This document shows positions 34,308 through 43,354 of a stretch of 64,000 bases of DNA, in pieces (position 1 is the stretch's first letter; every line of letters starts with the position of its first letter). The DNA comes from Vulcanimicrobiota bacterium (lineage in GTDB: Bacteria; Vulcanimicrobiota; Xenobia; Xenobiales; JADMJV01). Where the stretch lies: contig JAHBVR010000013.1 of the NCBI GenBank assembly GCA_019637395.1, positions 124,001-188,000 of the forward strand, read 5' to 3'. The translations under genes and the position numbers were made by a program. The notes beneath the pieces are model-generated. The model made no database searches. It was not told where the DNA came from and was given only the letters and a program-made list of their open reading frames with translations.

Positions 34308-34982
34308 TCAAATTGGGAGATGGCCGGACCCACACTTGAGCTCCGGATATAGTTCCCGGTACCTTCTCTCACTTTGAAGCACCGCCTCCACGTAACAGCG
34401 CGTCTCGGCAAAGGGAATGTCGCTGATGCCCAGGCGCTGCCCCGGTCTCTCGTTCAGCCAGTCCTGAGCCTGTTGGGGCCCGGCGTTGTAAGCGGCCAAC
34501 ACGGCCACTTCCTGCCCGTCGAAACGCTCACGCAGGTAGTTCAAATAAGTGCTGCCCAGGCGCACATTGGTGGTGGGCTCCAACAGGTCGGGCTTGCCCG
34601 GCCGCAGTTCCAACGCCTGGTGAATCCATTCCGCCGTCTCCGGCATTAATTGCATCAGGCCGCGGGCACCCACCGGAGAGCAAGCGGCCGGATGAAATTC
34701 GCTTTCCTGCAAGATCACGGCGGCCACCAGCGAGGGGGATAACTGAGCGCGTTCCGCTTCCCGCAGCACCACTTCTCGGAACAACAGGGGATAGCGCAGC
34801 CTCTGCACGGAAGGCTGAGGCCAGGCCCAGGCGGCCAGAGCGGCTAACAGCAGAGTCAGACAGATGCAACGAAACCAGGCGAAGCCGTGGCGCTTGCCGG
34901 ACAATTTGCCGTCGCGGGGACGGCGCACCTTCCAGCCCGAGCGCTTTTTCGTTGTGAGGCCCGAGCGCGGTTGCGCGCTCAC
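34308..34982 (-). CDS. Membrane-anchored lytic transglycosylase (Slt/MltE-like)
   Basis: 224 residues from GTG at 34982, overlapping the coaE stop by four bases. After a basic N-terminus a hydrophobic anchor lies near 38-54. The SLT domain has LVAAVILQESEFHPAACSP with the catalytic glutamate (ILQESEF), then GARGLMQLMPETAEW and NVRLGSTYLNYL, and AVLAAYNAGPQQ. These are the four conserved blocks of family 1 transglycosylases, which cut glycan strands during wall growth or insertion of envelope machines. Confidence 0.9.
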   Translation of the reverse strand: MSAQPRSGLTTKKRSGWKVRRPRDGKLSGKRHGFAWFRCICLTLLLAALAAWAWPQPSVQRLRYPLLFREVVLREAERAQLSPSLVAAVILQESEFHPAACSPVGARGLMQLMPETAEWIHQALELRPGKPDLLEPTTNVRLGSTYLNYLRERFDGQEVAVLAAYNAGPQQAQDWLNERPGQRLGISDIPFAETRCYVEAVLQSERRYRELYPELKCGSGHLPI

Positions 34983-35572
34983 AGGCTATGCTGAGCCTGA
35001 CGCAGGACTTCGAGCAGGGATTGATGGAGTTGCTCCAGGCTGCCGGAATTGTCGATGACCCGGTCGGCCAGGGTCAGTTTTTCTGCCAGCGGCATTTGAG
35101 CCGAAATCCGAGCTTCGGCCTGCTCTTCGGTGAGGTGGTTGCGCTCCATCAGTCTCGCTTTCTGAACTTGACGCGGCAGACTCACCAGCCAGACCTCATC
35201 CACCCAATCCTGGCGCCGGTTCTCCAGCAGAAGCGGCACCATGACGACCACCAGGGGGTGAACCTTCTCCAGTTCCGTGACCTGTCGCTGCATTTCGGCC
35301 CAGATCACGGGATGGGTCAGGGCGTTGAGGCGCTCCAAAGCCTGTGGATTGGAAAACACCTTTTCGCCCAGAGCCATTCGGTCCAGGTCGCCGTCTTGGT
35401 TCAACACCTCATGACCGAACGCCTGTACAATATCGTGAAAAAGAGATGAGCCCGGCCGCATAACGGCCCGGCTCACCTCATCGGCATCCACCACCGGGAT
35501 ATTTTCATTTTTGAGAAACTCAGCCACCGCGCTCTTACCAGAGGCGATTCCACCGGTCAGACCTACTCGCAA
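34979..35572 (-). CDS. coaE: Dephospho-CoA kinase
   Basis: 197 residues, normal for the family. The start appears to be TTG at 35572, seven bases after the rpsA stop, so translation is likely coupled to rpsA. MRVGLTGGIASGKSAVAEFL is the P-loop (residues 7-14). VVDADEVSRAVMRPGS supplies the second conserved block, and VVMVPLLLENRRQDWVDEV the third. LADRVIDNSGSLEQLHQSL is the typical C-terminal segment. It carries out the last step of coenzyme A synthesis. coaE beside rpsA or polA is a common bacterial arrangement. Confidence 0.95.
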   Translation of the reverse strand: MRVGLTGGIASGKSAVAEFLKNENIPVVDADEVSRAVMRPGSSLFHDIVQAFGHEVLNQDGDLDRMALGEKVFSNPQALERLNALTHPVIWAEMQRQVTELEKVHPLVVVMVPLLLENRRQDWVDEVWLVSLPRQVQKARLMERNHLTEEQAEARISAQMPLAEKLTLADRVIDNSGSLEQLHQSLLEVLRQAQHSL

Positions 35573-35578
35573 GAGAAT

Positions 35579-36889
35579 TTATTCCGCAGCAGGTTCATTA
35601 CCTTCTTCGGCAGCGGGAGCGGCCTCCGCTCCCGGAGTCAGGAACTGGGCCAACTGGCCCTGGAGTCGGTCACCGATGGTGAAACCGGAGTGTCCGTCGC
35701 CACGAGTGCTGGTCACCGAGTCTCCACGGCTGGCGCCGGCGGTACCGGACTGGCGAATGGAGAGCAGGATACGGCGGCTCTCGGGCTTGATTTCGAGAAC
35801 CTTGACTTTGACTTCCTGGTCAGGCTTGAAGTGCTCGGCCGGCTTGGTGATGCGAAAATCAGCCAGCTCGCTGATCGGTACCAGCCCTTCCACTCCGTCG
35901 GCGATTTCGACGAAGACATAGTTCTTGGCTAACTTGCTGACCTTGCCGGGTACGATGTCATTGACGCGCATGCTCTCCACCGCCGTGGTCCACGGATCAG
36001 GGCGAGCCTGGCGCAATGAAAGCGAAATACGATCCTTTTCGGGACTGACCGAAAGCACGCGCACGTCTACCGGCTCACCCACGCGAACCACCTCGTTGGG
36101 GTGCTTGATGCGCTTCCAGGACAGCTCGGAGATGTGCACCAGGCCGTCCGCGCCGCCCAGGTTGATGAAGGCGCCGAAGTTGGTCAGGCGAGCCACGGTG
36201 CCACTCACAATCTGGCCTTCTTCCAGGTTCTTCATGGTGTTTTCGCGCATCTTGCCGCGCAATTCTTCCAGGGCCTTCTTGCGCGACAGCACCACTTTGC
36301 GGCGGGGCTTATCCACTTCCAGAACCTTGAGCTCGAGCGACTCGCCGACATAATCGGAGAGGTCGTGCACAGGGCGCAGGTCGACATGCGAGGCCGGCAC
36401 GAAGCCGCGCAGGCCCAGATCGACGATCAGGCCGCCTTTGACCTGCTCGGTGCAGGTGGCGGTGAGAATTTCGCCGGTTTCTTCGGCTTTGATGACGCGG
36501 AACCAGGCCGACTCAAGGTCAGCCCGCTTCTTCGAGAGGATCAGGGTGCCCTCGGCGCCCTCCACGCGGGTGACGGTGACTTCGACCTGCTCGCCCACTT
36601 TGACGATTTCGTTGGGGTCCACATCTTTGCGATGAGACAACTGATGGAGCGGAATCACACCTTCCGTTTTGTAGCCGACATCGACCAGTACTCCCTCGGA
36701 GTCGATACGGACCACCTTGCCCGAGAGCAACTGGCCGGGCTTGAACGCCTCGTCCATAGCATCCTGGGCAGCCATGAGGCTTTCCATGGATTCGCCTGCT
36801 TCGGCGGCGTCTTGATCCACATCGTGTTCGACAGCTTCGTGAGCTGCGGTCGCTTGTTGTTCTTCCGTAGTCGGCTCTGTGTTGGTCAT
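35579..36889 (-). CDS. rpsA: 30S ribosomal protein S1
   Basis: 436 residues, with AGGAG before the ATG. An acidic N-terminal 60 residues precede four S1 OB-fold domains: GQLLSGKVVRIDSEGVLVDV, ILTATCTEQVKGGLIVDL, GQIVSGTVARLTNFGAFINL and DIVPGKVSKLAKNYVFVEI, each with the VxxVxxxGxxVxV pattern. Four domains is usual for non-proteobacterial S1. The protein binds mRNA and helps initiation on the 30S subunit. A G-rich C-terminus with the sequence EEGNEPAAE completes it. It begins the minus-strand run that carries coaE and the wall genes. Confidence 0.95.
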   Translation of the reverse strand: MTNTEPTTEEQQATAAHEAVEHDVDQDAAEAGESMESLMAAQDAMDEAFKPGQLLSGKVVRIDSEGVLVDVGYKTEGVIPLHQLSHRKDVDPNEIVKVGEQVEVTVTRVEGAEGTLILSKKRADLESAWFRVIKAEETGEILTATCTEQVKGGLIVDLGLRGFVPASHVDLRPVHDLSDYVGESLELKVLEVDKPRRKVVLSRKKALEELRGKMRENTMKNLEEGQIVSGTVARLTNFGAFINLGGADGLVHISELSWKRIKHPNEVVRVGEPVDVRVLSVSPEKDRISLSLRQARPDPWTTAVESMRVNDIVPGKVSKLAKNYVFVEIADGVEGLVPISELADFRITKPAEHFKPDQEVKVKVLEIKPESRRILLSIRQSGTAGASRGDSVTSTRGDGHSGFTIGDRLQGQLAQFLTPGAEAAPAAEEGNEPAAE

Positions 36890-37016
36890 GTTGGTTGTGC
36901 TCCTTTAGTGGGACGGCCCCCACCGCCTTGTGATTGCGCTTTGGGTGGCTGCGGTTCTCTGCCCGGGGAAATGATTCCTTTCCCTACTTAAGCCCGCTAA
37001 CACCGTTTTTCTAACG

Positions 37017-37050
37017 AATCCGGGCAAATCACGAGTGATTTGCCCGGATT
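37017..37050. terminator. Strong stem-loop between polA and rpsA
   Basis: AATCCGGGCAAATCAC and GTGATTTGCCCGGATT pair perfectly around a two-base loop. There is no clean T run on the minus strand side, so it may terminate polA transcription weakly or act as an attenuator or RNA-processing site before rpsA. Confidence 0.6.
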
Positions 37051-37123
37051 CTCTTAGGCTTGAACTTATCCTGATGAACTAGCCCTCGCCCAACTCCCGC
37101 GAAAACGGGTAGTAGGGATATTT

Positions 37124-39889
37124 TCAGCGGGCGGCGACTGCCAATTCGATCTCCTGAGTGCCCACCAGATCGGTGCCGATTCGGGCCCTGGTCTGCAGGG
37201 GCACGCGTAACACATCCTTGAGACGCGTCTCGAGAACCCGCTCGATCTCTTTTAACACGCGCAGATGGTGCTTGGGATCAACCTCGAGTACCACTTCATC
37301 TCGCAATTGCAGGGAGAAAGTGGCCGGCAACTTGGCCTGCAGGATCAACTGGTGAATTTCCACCAGCACCACCTTCAAGATATCGGCCGAGCTGGCCTGG
37401 ATGGCCGCGCTGCGGGCCACCCTCTCGGCCGTGCTGCGGATATCCGAGTTTCGGCTCGAAATCTCCGGCAGGCTGCGGCGCCGTCCGCGGATGCTGCTCA
37501 CCCAGCCCATGGTGCGGGCCTGGGTCAATTGGCCCTCCACATAGGAATGCAGCCCGGGGAAGCGATCGTAGAGGCTTTTCAGTGATTGGCGCATACGGTC
37601 TCCCGCTTCAGCCAGCGAAAGTCCCTGGCTTTGGGCAAAGCGGTGGCGGCCGATAGAGCCCAGCAGCACGTCCAGAATCTCCCGACCCGTCTCCTGCTGG
37701 ATGTCCTCGGGCAACAAGTTGAAGAGAACCTGCTCCACGTCTTCACCACGAGCAAAGGACTTGATCAGCTCTCCGTCCTGCGCCAGGTGAGCGGCCACTC
37801 GCAGAGGCAACTGGGTGTAACTGACTCCCATCAGAGTGCGCTTGGAATCGCGAGCGCCCAGAGCCTTGAGGAACATTTCCTCAAACTCCTGGCGATAAGT
37901 CGAGTTCGGCAGCAACTCGATCTCACCGAGCAAGCGGTTGAAGGTGGCCACCGCGCCACCCACCGCGCCGGGACCCATCCACAGCAAGCGCTCCGAGCTG
38001 GCCACGGGATTCTGAGCCAGCCGGTGGAACCAGCCGTAGCGAGGTTCGGCCAGCAGCGGACGAGCCTTTTGGAAGCTCTCCAGCAAGTCACGCAGGCTAC
38101 GATAGTCGCGCAGTACGTCGCCGATGGGATGCAGGCTGGCCACCTGGGCCACCACATCGGGTCCAATCGGAGAACCGTTCTTGGGACGCGAAGGCACCGC
38201 CAGTCCGAGCTTGTCGAAAAGGACTTCGGCCAGTTCGCGCGGGTCATCCACATCGAACTTGCCACCGCCCATTTTTTGCACCTGAGCGTGGCAGGCATCG
38301 CGCTTTTCCTTCAGCGTCCTGGCAAAGTCGTCCAATTGCTTCTGCTCAAGAACCGCGCCGGTCCGCTCCATCTGGGCGTAGACCCAGGCCAGCGGCAGGT
38401 CTACCGCCGAGAACTGGTCCCACATGTTTTCGGCGCGCAGGCGGTTTTCCAAAGTCTGGGCCAGACGGCGCAGCCCCTGAAGGCGCAGGCCCGCCCAACG
38501 CGACAGTTCTTCCACCGGAACCTGCGAGAGCTTGCGAGCTCCGGCGCCGCGCCCCAGGAGGGCGCCCTCACCGGGAATCTCGATGCCGTGGCGGCGACAA
38601 ATCTCGTCAAACCACGGGTTGCCTTCGACCGAGTCGATCAGGTGCGAGGCGATGGCCACATCGAAGAAATTGTGTTCCGGCAATACGCCGTCAGACAACT
38701 CCATCATCAGGAAAGCCCGCAAATTATGGACATTCTTGCGACGCTCGGGATCCTTCAGAGCGGGACGCAATACTTTGATCACTTCGTCGGCCGTCAGAGC
38801 CGATTCCACGCCCGTGAACGGAATCAGCTTGGCCGACTCGTCGCCGCAGCCCACGATCAGGCCGACCCATTCGTCACCCGAACCAAGCAACAGCATATCG
38901 ATGGGCTCTTTGCTCTTCTTTACCAGGTGGGTGAGAGCGGCTTTGCCCTTTTTGCCGACCAGGACTTCCACTTCGGGAGCGGCCACCGGCTCGTGAATCT
39001 CGATGGCCTCACGCTCCAGCAGGCTGGTCATGAGTTCGGTCAGCTCGAGACGCTCGAAGATATCCTTGATACGCATGGTGGAGATGCCGCGGAACTGGCA
39101 CTGTTCCCAGTCCACCATCAAATCCAGGTTGGTGCGGATGGCGGCGCGGGTGCGGAAGTCCAAAGCCTCGGCGCGGTGCTCGGAGAGCGGGTTGCGCCAC
39201 TTGGCCGGCAACTGGTCCAGCGAATTCAGCAGGTCATCCAGGCTACCGTGTTGGGAGAGCAGCTTTTTGGCGGTCACTTCGCCGATACCGGGGACGCCGG
39301 TGATGTTCTCGGAGGAGTCACCGGCCAGGGCGCGCAGATCAGCCAACTGGTAGGGCAGCAGATTAAAGCGCTTTTTGACGGTTTCCTCATCGTATACCAT
39401 CAGGTCGGTCAGGCCCCGGCGGAAGGTCATCACCTGGACGCGCGGCCCCACCAATTGGAGAAGGTCCAGGTCACCGGAAAGGATCAATACTTCCATACCG
39501 CGCTCGGCGGCCTGGGAGGCAATGGTGCCGAGGCAATCATCACCCTGGTGGCCGCGCACGCGGAATACCTGGATGCCGAGAGCCCGAATCATATCCTCGA
39601 TAGTCGGCAGTTGCGAGGCCAGATCTTCAGGCATTTCCACGCGTTGGGCGTTGAAATCGTGATAATCGGCCACCCGTTCGGTGGGAACTCCTTTGTCGAA
39701 AGCGACTGCGACGTGGGTGGGCTTTTCCTTGGCTAAGAGACGAATCATCAGCTCGAAAAAGCCGGCGACGGCGTGGGTGGGAATTCCATTGGCGGTTTGC
39801 ACGGGCGGAACCGCGTAAAAAGCGCGGTAGGCAAGTCCATTGCCGTCAATGAGGAAGAGTTTCGACTTGGGTTCCGTGTTGGTGGTCAT
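37124..39889 (-). CDS. polA: DNA polymerase I with intact 5'-nuclease but degraded polymerase site
   Basis: 921 residues in the normal three-domain order. The 5'-nuclease (1-290) keeps its acidic residues: LFLIDGNG (D15), AVAFD (D65), QGDDCLGT (D117/D118), SGDLDLLQLV (D140/D142) and GDSSENITGVPGIG (D191). The middle domain has no DxE exonuclease motif, as in many bacteria. In the polymerase, motif A reads GVSYTQLPLRVAAH: S690 stands for the metal-binding Asp and P695 for Glu. The O-helix segment (730-752) lacks the dNTP lysine and tyrosine. Motif C reads LRDEVV, with H863R but D864/E865 kept. The fold (YDRFPGLHSYVEGQ) is preserved. Probably a nuclease with an inactive polymerase scaffold. Confidence 0.9.
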   Translation of the reverse strand: MTTNTEPKSKLFLIDGNGLAYRAFYAVPPVQTANGIPTHAVAGFFELMIRLLAKEKPTHVAVAFDKGVPTERVADYHDFNAQRVEMPEDLASQLPTIEDMIRALGIQVFRVRGHQGDDCLGTIASQAAERGMEVLILSGDLDLLQLVGPRVQVMTFRRGLTDLMVYDEETVKKRFNLLPYQLADLRALAGDSSENITGVPGIGEVTAKKLLSQHGSLDDLLNSLDQLPAKWRNPLSEHRAEALDFRTRAAIRTNLDLMVDWEQCQFRGISTMRIKDIFERLELTELMTSLLEREAIEIHEPVAAPEVEVLVGKKGKAALTHLVKKSKEPIDMLLLGSGDEWVGLIVGCGDESAKLIPFTGVESALTADEVIKVLRPALKDPERRKNVHNLRAFLMMELSDGVLPEHNFFDVAIASHLIDSVEGNPWFDEICRRHGIEIPGEGALLGRGAGARKLSQVPVEELSRWAGLRLQGLRRLAQTLENRLRAENMWDQFSAVDLPLAWVYAQMERTGAVLEQKQLDDFARTLKEKRDACHAQVQKMGGGKFDVDDPRELAEVLFDKLGLAVPSRPKNGSPIGPDVVAQVASLHPIGDVLRDYRSLRDLLESFQKARPLLAEPRYGWFHRLAQNPVASSERLLWMGPGAVGGAVATFNRLLGEIELLPNSTYRQEFEEMFLKALGARDSKRTLMGVSYTQLPLRVAAHLAQDGELIKSFARGEDVEQVLFNLLPEDIQQETGREILDVLLGSIGRHRFAQSQGLSLAEAGDRMRQSLKSLYDRFPGLHSYVEGQLTQARTMGWVSSIRGRRRSLPEISSRNSDIRSTAERVARSAAIQASSADILKVVLVEIHQLILQAKLPATFSLQLRDEVVLEVDPKHHLRVLKEIERVLETRLKDVLRVPLQTRARIGTDLVGTQEIELAVAAR

Positions 39890-40195
39890 CCGATGATCTA
39901 GTCTCCTAACTTAACCGAAGCGGGGAACAAAGTCCCGGCCTCAAACAACCTGAATGCTCAAGGGCACAGAGAGCGCCCTTGGGGGCGCCCAGGCGTTCTA
40001 GGCCATCCTAAGCTTTCCCTCCCCGACTTGGGCCAACATTCCCCGGATTTCTCCGAATGAATCCCGCTTGTCCAAATTTCGTACCCGGGCTTGATCTCCG
40101 GGCAAGAAGGGTTCTTCTTATGGCTCACAACGGGGAGGTTTTAAACAGGCTTACATAGTTTTGGGTACCCGAACGGGAGGCACCTGCCAAAGAAA
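39890..40195. other. Intergenic region upstream of polA
   Basis: About 300 bases with no convincing gene. It should hold the polA promoter. A short AAGGGC...GCCCTT inverted repeat at 39959-39980 is the only structure seen. Confidence 0.5.
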
Positions 40196-40223
40196 AGAGA
40201 CCTGGCCAGATGGCCAGGTCTCT
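40196..40223 (-). terminator. Rho-independent terminator of the Fe-S oxidoreductase
   Basis: AGAGACCTGGCC and GGCCAGGTCTCT pair perfectly over 12 bp with an AGAT loop. On the minus strand it is followed by TTTTCTTT, 20 bases after the stop at 40243. Confidence 0.9.
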
Positions 40224-40242
40224 AATTTTATCCGCCGACGAT

Positions 40243-42309
40243 TCAGTGAGCGGCGGCTGCTCCCACCGTCTCGGCCGACATCACCAGCGCATCGGCCACG
40301 ATCTCGACGACATCGCGGGTCTGGATTTCGTTTTGTTTGTCCTTGGTGCTGACGGCGTCGCTCATCATGGTCAGACAGAAAGGGCAGGCCGAGGCGATGA
40401 CCTTGGGCTGGACGGCCAGTTCCAGGGCGTCGGCCAGGCGCATATCGTTGACCTTGGTGCCGTGCTCCTCCATCCACATACGACCTCCGCCGGCGCCGCA
40501 ACAACGACCGGTGGAACGGGAAGGCCCCATTTCCTGCAGGCGCAGGCCGGCGGCCTGGAGCGCTTCGCGGGGCTGCTCATAGATGTCGTTATAGCGACCC
40601 AGGTAGCAACTGTCGTGGAAAGTGGCGTCGATCACGGTGCCGGGCTTCAGCTTGATCTTGCCCTCGTTCAGCAACTGCGTGATCAGCTCGGTGTGGTGGA
40701 TGACTTCGTAGTGGCCGCCGAACTGGGTGTATTCGTTCTTGATGGTATTGAAACAGTGCGGGCAGGCGGTGACGATCTTCTTGACGTTGTACTGGTTCAG
40801 GGCGGTTACGTTCTGCTCGGCCAGCACCTGGTAGAGATATTCATTGCCGATACGGCGGGCCGGGTCACCGGTGCAGGCTTCTTCCTTGCCCAGGATGGCG
40901 AAACGCAGGCCGGCGGCTTTCATGACCTTGACCAGCGCGGCCGTCACTTTCTTATTCCGCTCGTCGAACGAGCCGGCGCAACCGACCCAGTAGACCACGT
41001 CCAGCTCGCCGGGATCTTCAGAGAGCTCCTTGATGTCGAACTCCTTGGCCCAATCGCCGCGCGTGGCGAAGCCGAAGCCCCAAGGATTGTAATTGTTCTC
41101 CATATTCTTGAACGAACGCTCGACTTCTTTGGGAAAGCGGCCTTCGACCTGAACCAGGTAGCGGCGCATGTCGACGATTTCCTGCACATACTCGATAAAG
41201 ACGGGGCAGGCCTCTTCGCAGGCCCGGCAGGTGGTGCACGAAAAGAGAGCCTCCTCGGAAACGGCGCTCAGGCGGTCCTGCAAAATAATCTCGGGGACCT
41301 CGGGAGTCTCCCCTTTGGCTTTGGCCTCGGCCGTTTTGATGACGAACTCGCCGCCTTTGTTCTCCACCAGCTCGTCGCGTAACTGCTCGGTGATCTTTTT
41401 GGGATGCAGCGGCTTGCCACTGGCAAAGGCCGGACAGACGGAGGTGCAGCGGCCGCACTCGGTGCAGCTGTACCAGTCGAAGTTATTCTTCCAGTTGAAG
41501 CCGTCCAACTGAGCCACGCCGAAGTCTTCCTTCTCGAGGTCCGGCTTGGTCAGTTGCCCGTAAGGATATTTGCGGCGCATATAGACGTTGGGCAGACTGG
41601 TGATGATGTGGAAGTGCTTGGAATAGGGTAGATAGGCGCCAAAGCCCAGCACCAGCGCCAGGTTCAGCCACCAGGCGACTTCCTGAATCGTGCCCAGCGT
41701 GGCCGGCTGCAGGCCCAGATTCAGAAATCCCTGGCCGATACGGTAAGTCAAGAAGTGAGTCTTGGGCAGGTCTCCCACCTCTCCGGCGAAGGCCTGGATA
41801 GCCATGGCGCAACCGCCCTGGATAAACTCGACCACCATCAGCGAACCGATGATGACGAGAATGATCAGCGCTTCGACCGACGGTTCGGGAAAGCGGGGAC
41901 GCCAGATCAAGCGCCGGTACAGGGCCATCGAGACCCCCAGCAGCACCAACGCCATGAAAATTTCCTTGATCAGGTTGTAGACCATGCCGATCGGCTCGTT
42001 TTCGGCCAGCAAGGGCAGGTTGAAGTCGGGACCGGCAAAGCCGCGCAGGATCAGGGTCAGATTAGCAATGGCCAGGATGCAGAACCCCCAGAAGATCATC
42101 ACGTGCATCGAGCCGCCGTAGGCGCGGTTGAGCAATCGCTTCTGCAAGAAACCGTAGAGGATCAGGTCGACGATCCTTTCCGCGGGACGGTCAAAGCGTT
42201 CGGGCGACTTTTGGGCGGCTTTCATGAAGCCCCACAGGCGCAACATCTGCTTGACAAAGAAATAACCCGTGATGGCCAAAATGATCAGGGTGCCGGCGAT
42301 TCTCAACAT
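40243..42309 (-). CDS. Membrane Fe-S oxidoreductase (HdrD/GlpC-like, narG-gamma-like N-terminus)
   Basis: 688 residues. The first 260 hold five or six helices with histidines (GSMHVMIFWGF, YSKHFHIITSL), as in haem-binding NarI/DsrM-type domains. Two ferredoxin clusters follow near 280-295 (CTECGRCTSVCP) and 365-380 (CTTCRACEEACP). The C-terminal half has two cysteine-rich CCG domains: YWVGCAGSF with CPHCFNTIKNE, and FHDSCYLGRYN with GRCCGAGGGRMW. Such proteins pass electrons between quinone and a soluble partner, for example an electron-transfer flavoprotein or a heterodisulfide-like acceptor. No ETF gene is in this window. The gene stands alone, with a clear terminator. Confidence 0.88.
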   Translation of the reverse strand: MLRIAGTLIILAITGYFFVKQMLRLWGFMKAAQKSPERFDRPAERIVDLILYGFLQKRLLNRAYGGSMHVMIFWGFCILAIANLTLILRGFAGPDFNLPLLAENEPIGMVYNLIKEIFMALVLLGVSMALYRRLIWRPRFPEPSVEALIILVIIGSLMVVEFIQGGCAMAIQAFAGEVGDLPKTHFLTYRIGQGFLNLGLQPATLGTIQEVAWWLNLALVLGFGAYLPYSKHFHIITSLPNVYMRRKYPYGQLTKPDLEKEDFGVAQLDGFNWKNNFDWYSCTECGRCTSVCPAFASGKPLHPKKITEQLRDELVENKGGEFVIKTAEAKAKGETPEVPEIILQDRLSAVSEEALFSCTTCRACEEACPVFIEYVQEIVDMRRYLVQVEGRFPKEVERSFKNMENNYNPWGFGFATRGDWAKEFDIKELSEDPGELDVVYWVGCAGSFDERNKKVTAALVKVMKAAGLRFAILGKEEACTGDPARRIGNEYLYQVLAEQNVTALNQYNVKKIVTACPHCFNTIKNEYTQFGGHYEVIHHTELITQLLNEGKIKLKPGTVIDATFHDSCYLGRYNDIYEQPREALQAAGLRLQEMGPSRSTGRCCGAGGGRMWMEEHGTKVNDMRLADALELAVQPKVIASACPFCLTMMSDAVSTKDKQNEIQTRDVVEIVADALVMSAETVGAAAAH

Positions 42310-42349
42310 AAGTCAGGCCGTTTAGCAGGGGCGGTGGAAAATCCTGGAG

Positions 42350-43354
42350 TCAGGGAAAGTTTTTCTGAAACCAGCCCGCCAGAAAGTCTCCGCAGGCCTG
42401 GTGCACGGCCGGACCGGGGTGCGCATCCTGAGGACTGAGAACCAGCTCCGAGTTTCGCAGTTCACTGAGACCGCGTTCTTTCATCATCTGGTCCAGAGTG
42501 GGCTGAAAATCGCACACCTCAAAACCCGCTTCCCGGGCATATTTGAGGCCGATTTCATCGCGCATCGGGAAGGCCAGCAGGACGATCCGGAAGTGATTCT
42601 CGCGACCCAACTGGGCCAGCTCTTGATACGATCGCTGCACCGCTTCCCAACCCACCAGATCCTTGTACTGGTCGGGTACTCGGGCGGGGTCATCTTCTTG
42701 TTTGTAGGGGCCGGAGACATGGCCGGGCGGAGGGGGCGGAGGCAGCAGAGTATCCCGGCTCAGCCGGCCTACCAGCCAGTCGACCAGAAAAGAAGCCGAC
42801 AGATCCACGGGCGAGCGCTGGATATAGTTGGGCAACTGGGTATCATTGCTGATAAAATTGACCACCACTACGTCCGGCTTGTATTTCAGGCCATAAACTC
42901 GAAAACACTCGACCTCTTGAGCGGCGTTGTAACCGGGCCGGCCCATATTCAAGCAATCCCACTTGGGTAGCTGGCGGGCGGCCACGCGCTCGTAACAAGA
43001 TTCATAGGGAACGCCCCAGCCGAACAAATTGGAGTCGCCCAGGAAAATCACCCGGCGCTGGCCGGCCGGGGTCACCAGGGGATGGTCGGCGTCGCGAAAT
43101 CCTTCGGCATTGGTCCTGACCGGCACGCCCATGAACTCGACCTCCAGGTTGGGCCGCAAATCGTAGACCAGTTTGCGATTGGAGTTGAACTTGACGATCT
43201 GACCGGCCATGACCTTACCGCTCAGCTTCTGTTCGTCGGCTCGCTGCACCCGGTAATTATCGTAGGCGGTACGACAGCGCAGGCCCACCTCCAGCGCCAG
43301 CGCCCCAAACACCAGTCCCAGCCCCATCAGCAGCAAGCGTAGAAACACTTTCAT
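42350..43354 (-). CDS. SGNH-hydrolase-like protein (second of a tandem pair)
   Basis: 334 residues starting MKVFLRLLLM, overlapping the upstream gene by four bases. A signal anchor covers about 5-22. The SGNH pattern is seen: block I IFLGDSNLFGWGV (catalytic Ser), block III FISNDTQLPN (Asn) and block V SPQDAHPGPAVH (Asp-His). These enzymes remove acyl or acetyl groups from lipids or polysaccharides, or transfer them. The protein is about half identical to its neighbour, including the phrases ARVPxxYKxLVGW and DDPARVP, so the pair arose by duplication. Confidence 0.85.
   Translation of the reverse strand: MKVFLRLLLMGLGLVFGALALEVGLRCRTAYDNYRVQRADEQKLSGKVMAGQIVKFNSNRKLVYDLRPNLEVEFMGVPVRTNAEGFRDADHPLVTPAGQRRVIFLGDSNLFGWGVPYESCYERVAARQLPKWDCLNMGRPGYNAAQEVECFRVYGLKYKPDVVVVNFISNDTQLPNYIQRSPVDLSASFLVDWLVGRLSRDTLLPPPPPPGHVSGPYKQEDDPARVPDQYKDLVGWEAVQRSYQELAQLGRENHFRIVLLAFPMRDEIGLKYAREAGFEVCDFQPTLDQMMKERGLSELRNSELVLSPQDAHPGPAVHQACGDFLAGWFQKNFP

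Noticed and set aside
37586-39736. A 716-codon open frame on the plus strand opposite polA
   Set aside because: The opposite strand is a recognised full-length PolA; the plus frame reads histidine- and glutamine-rich sequence typical of a shadow.
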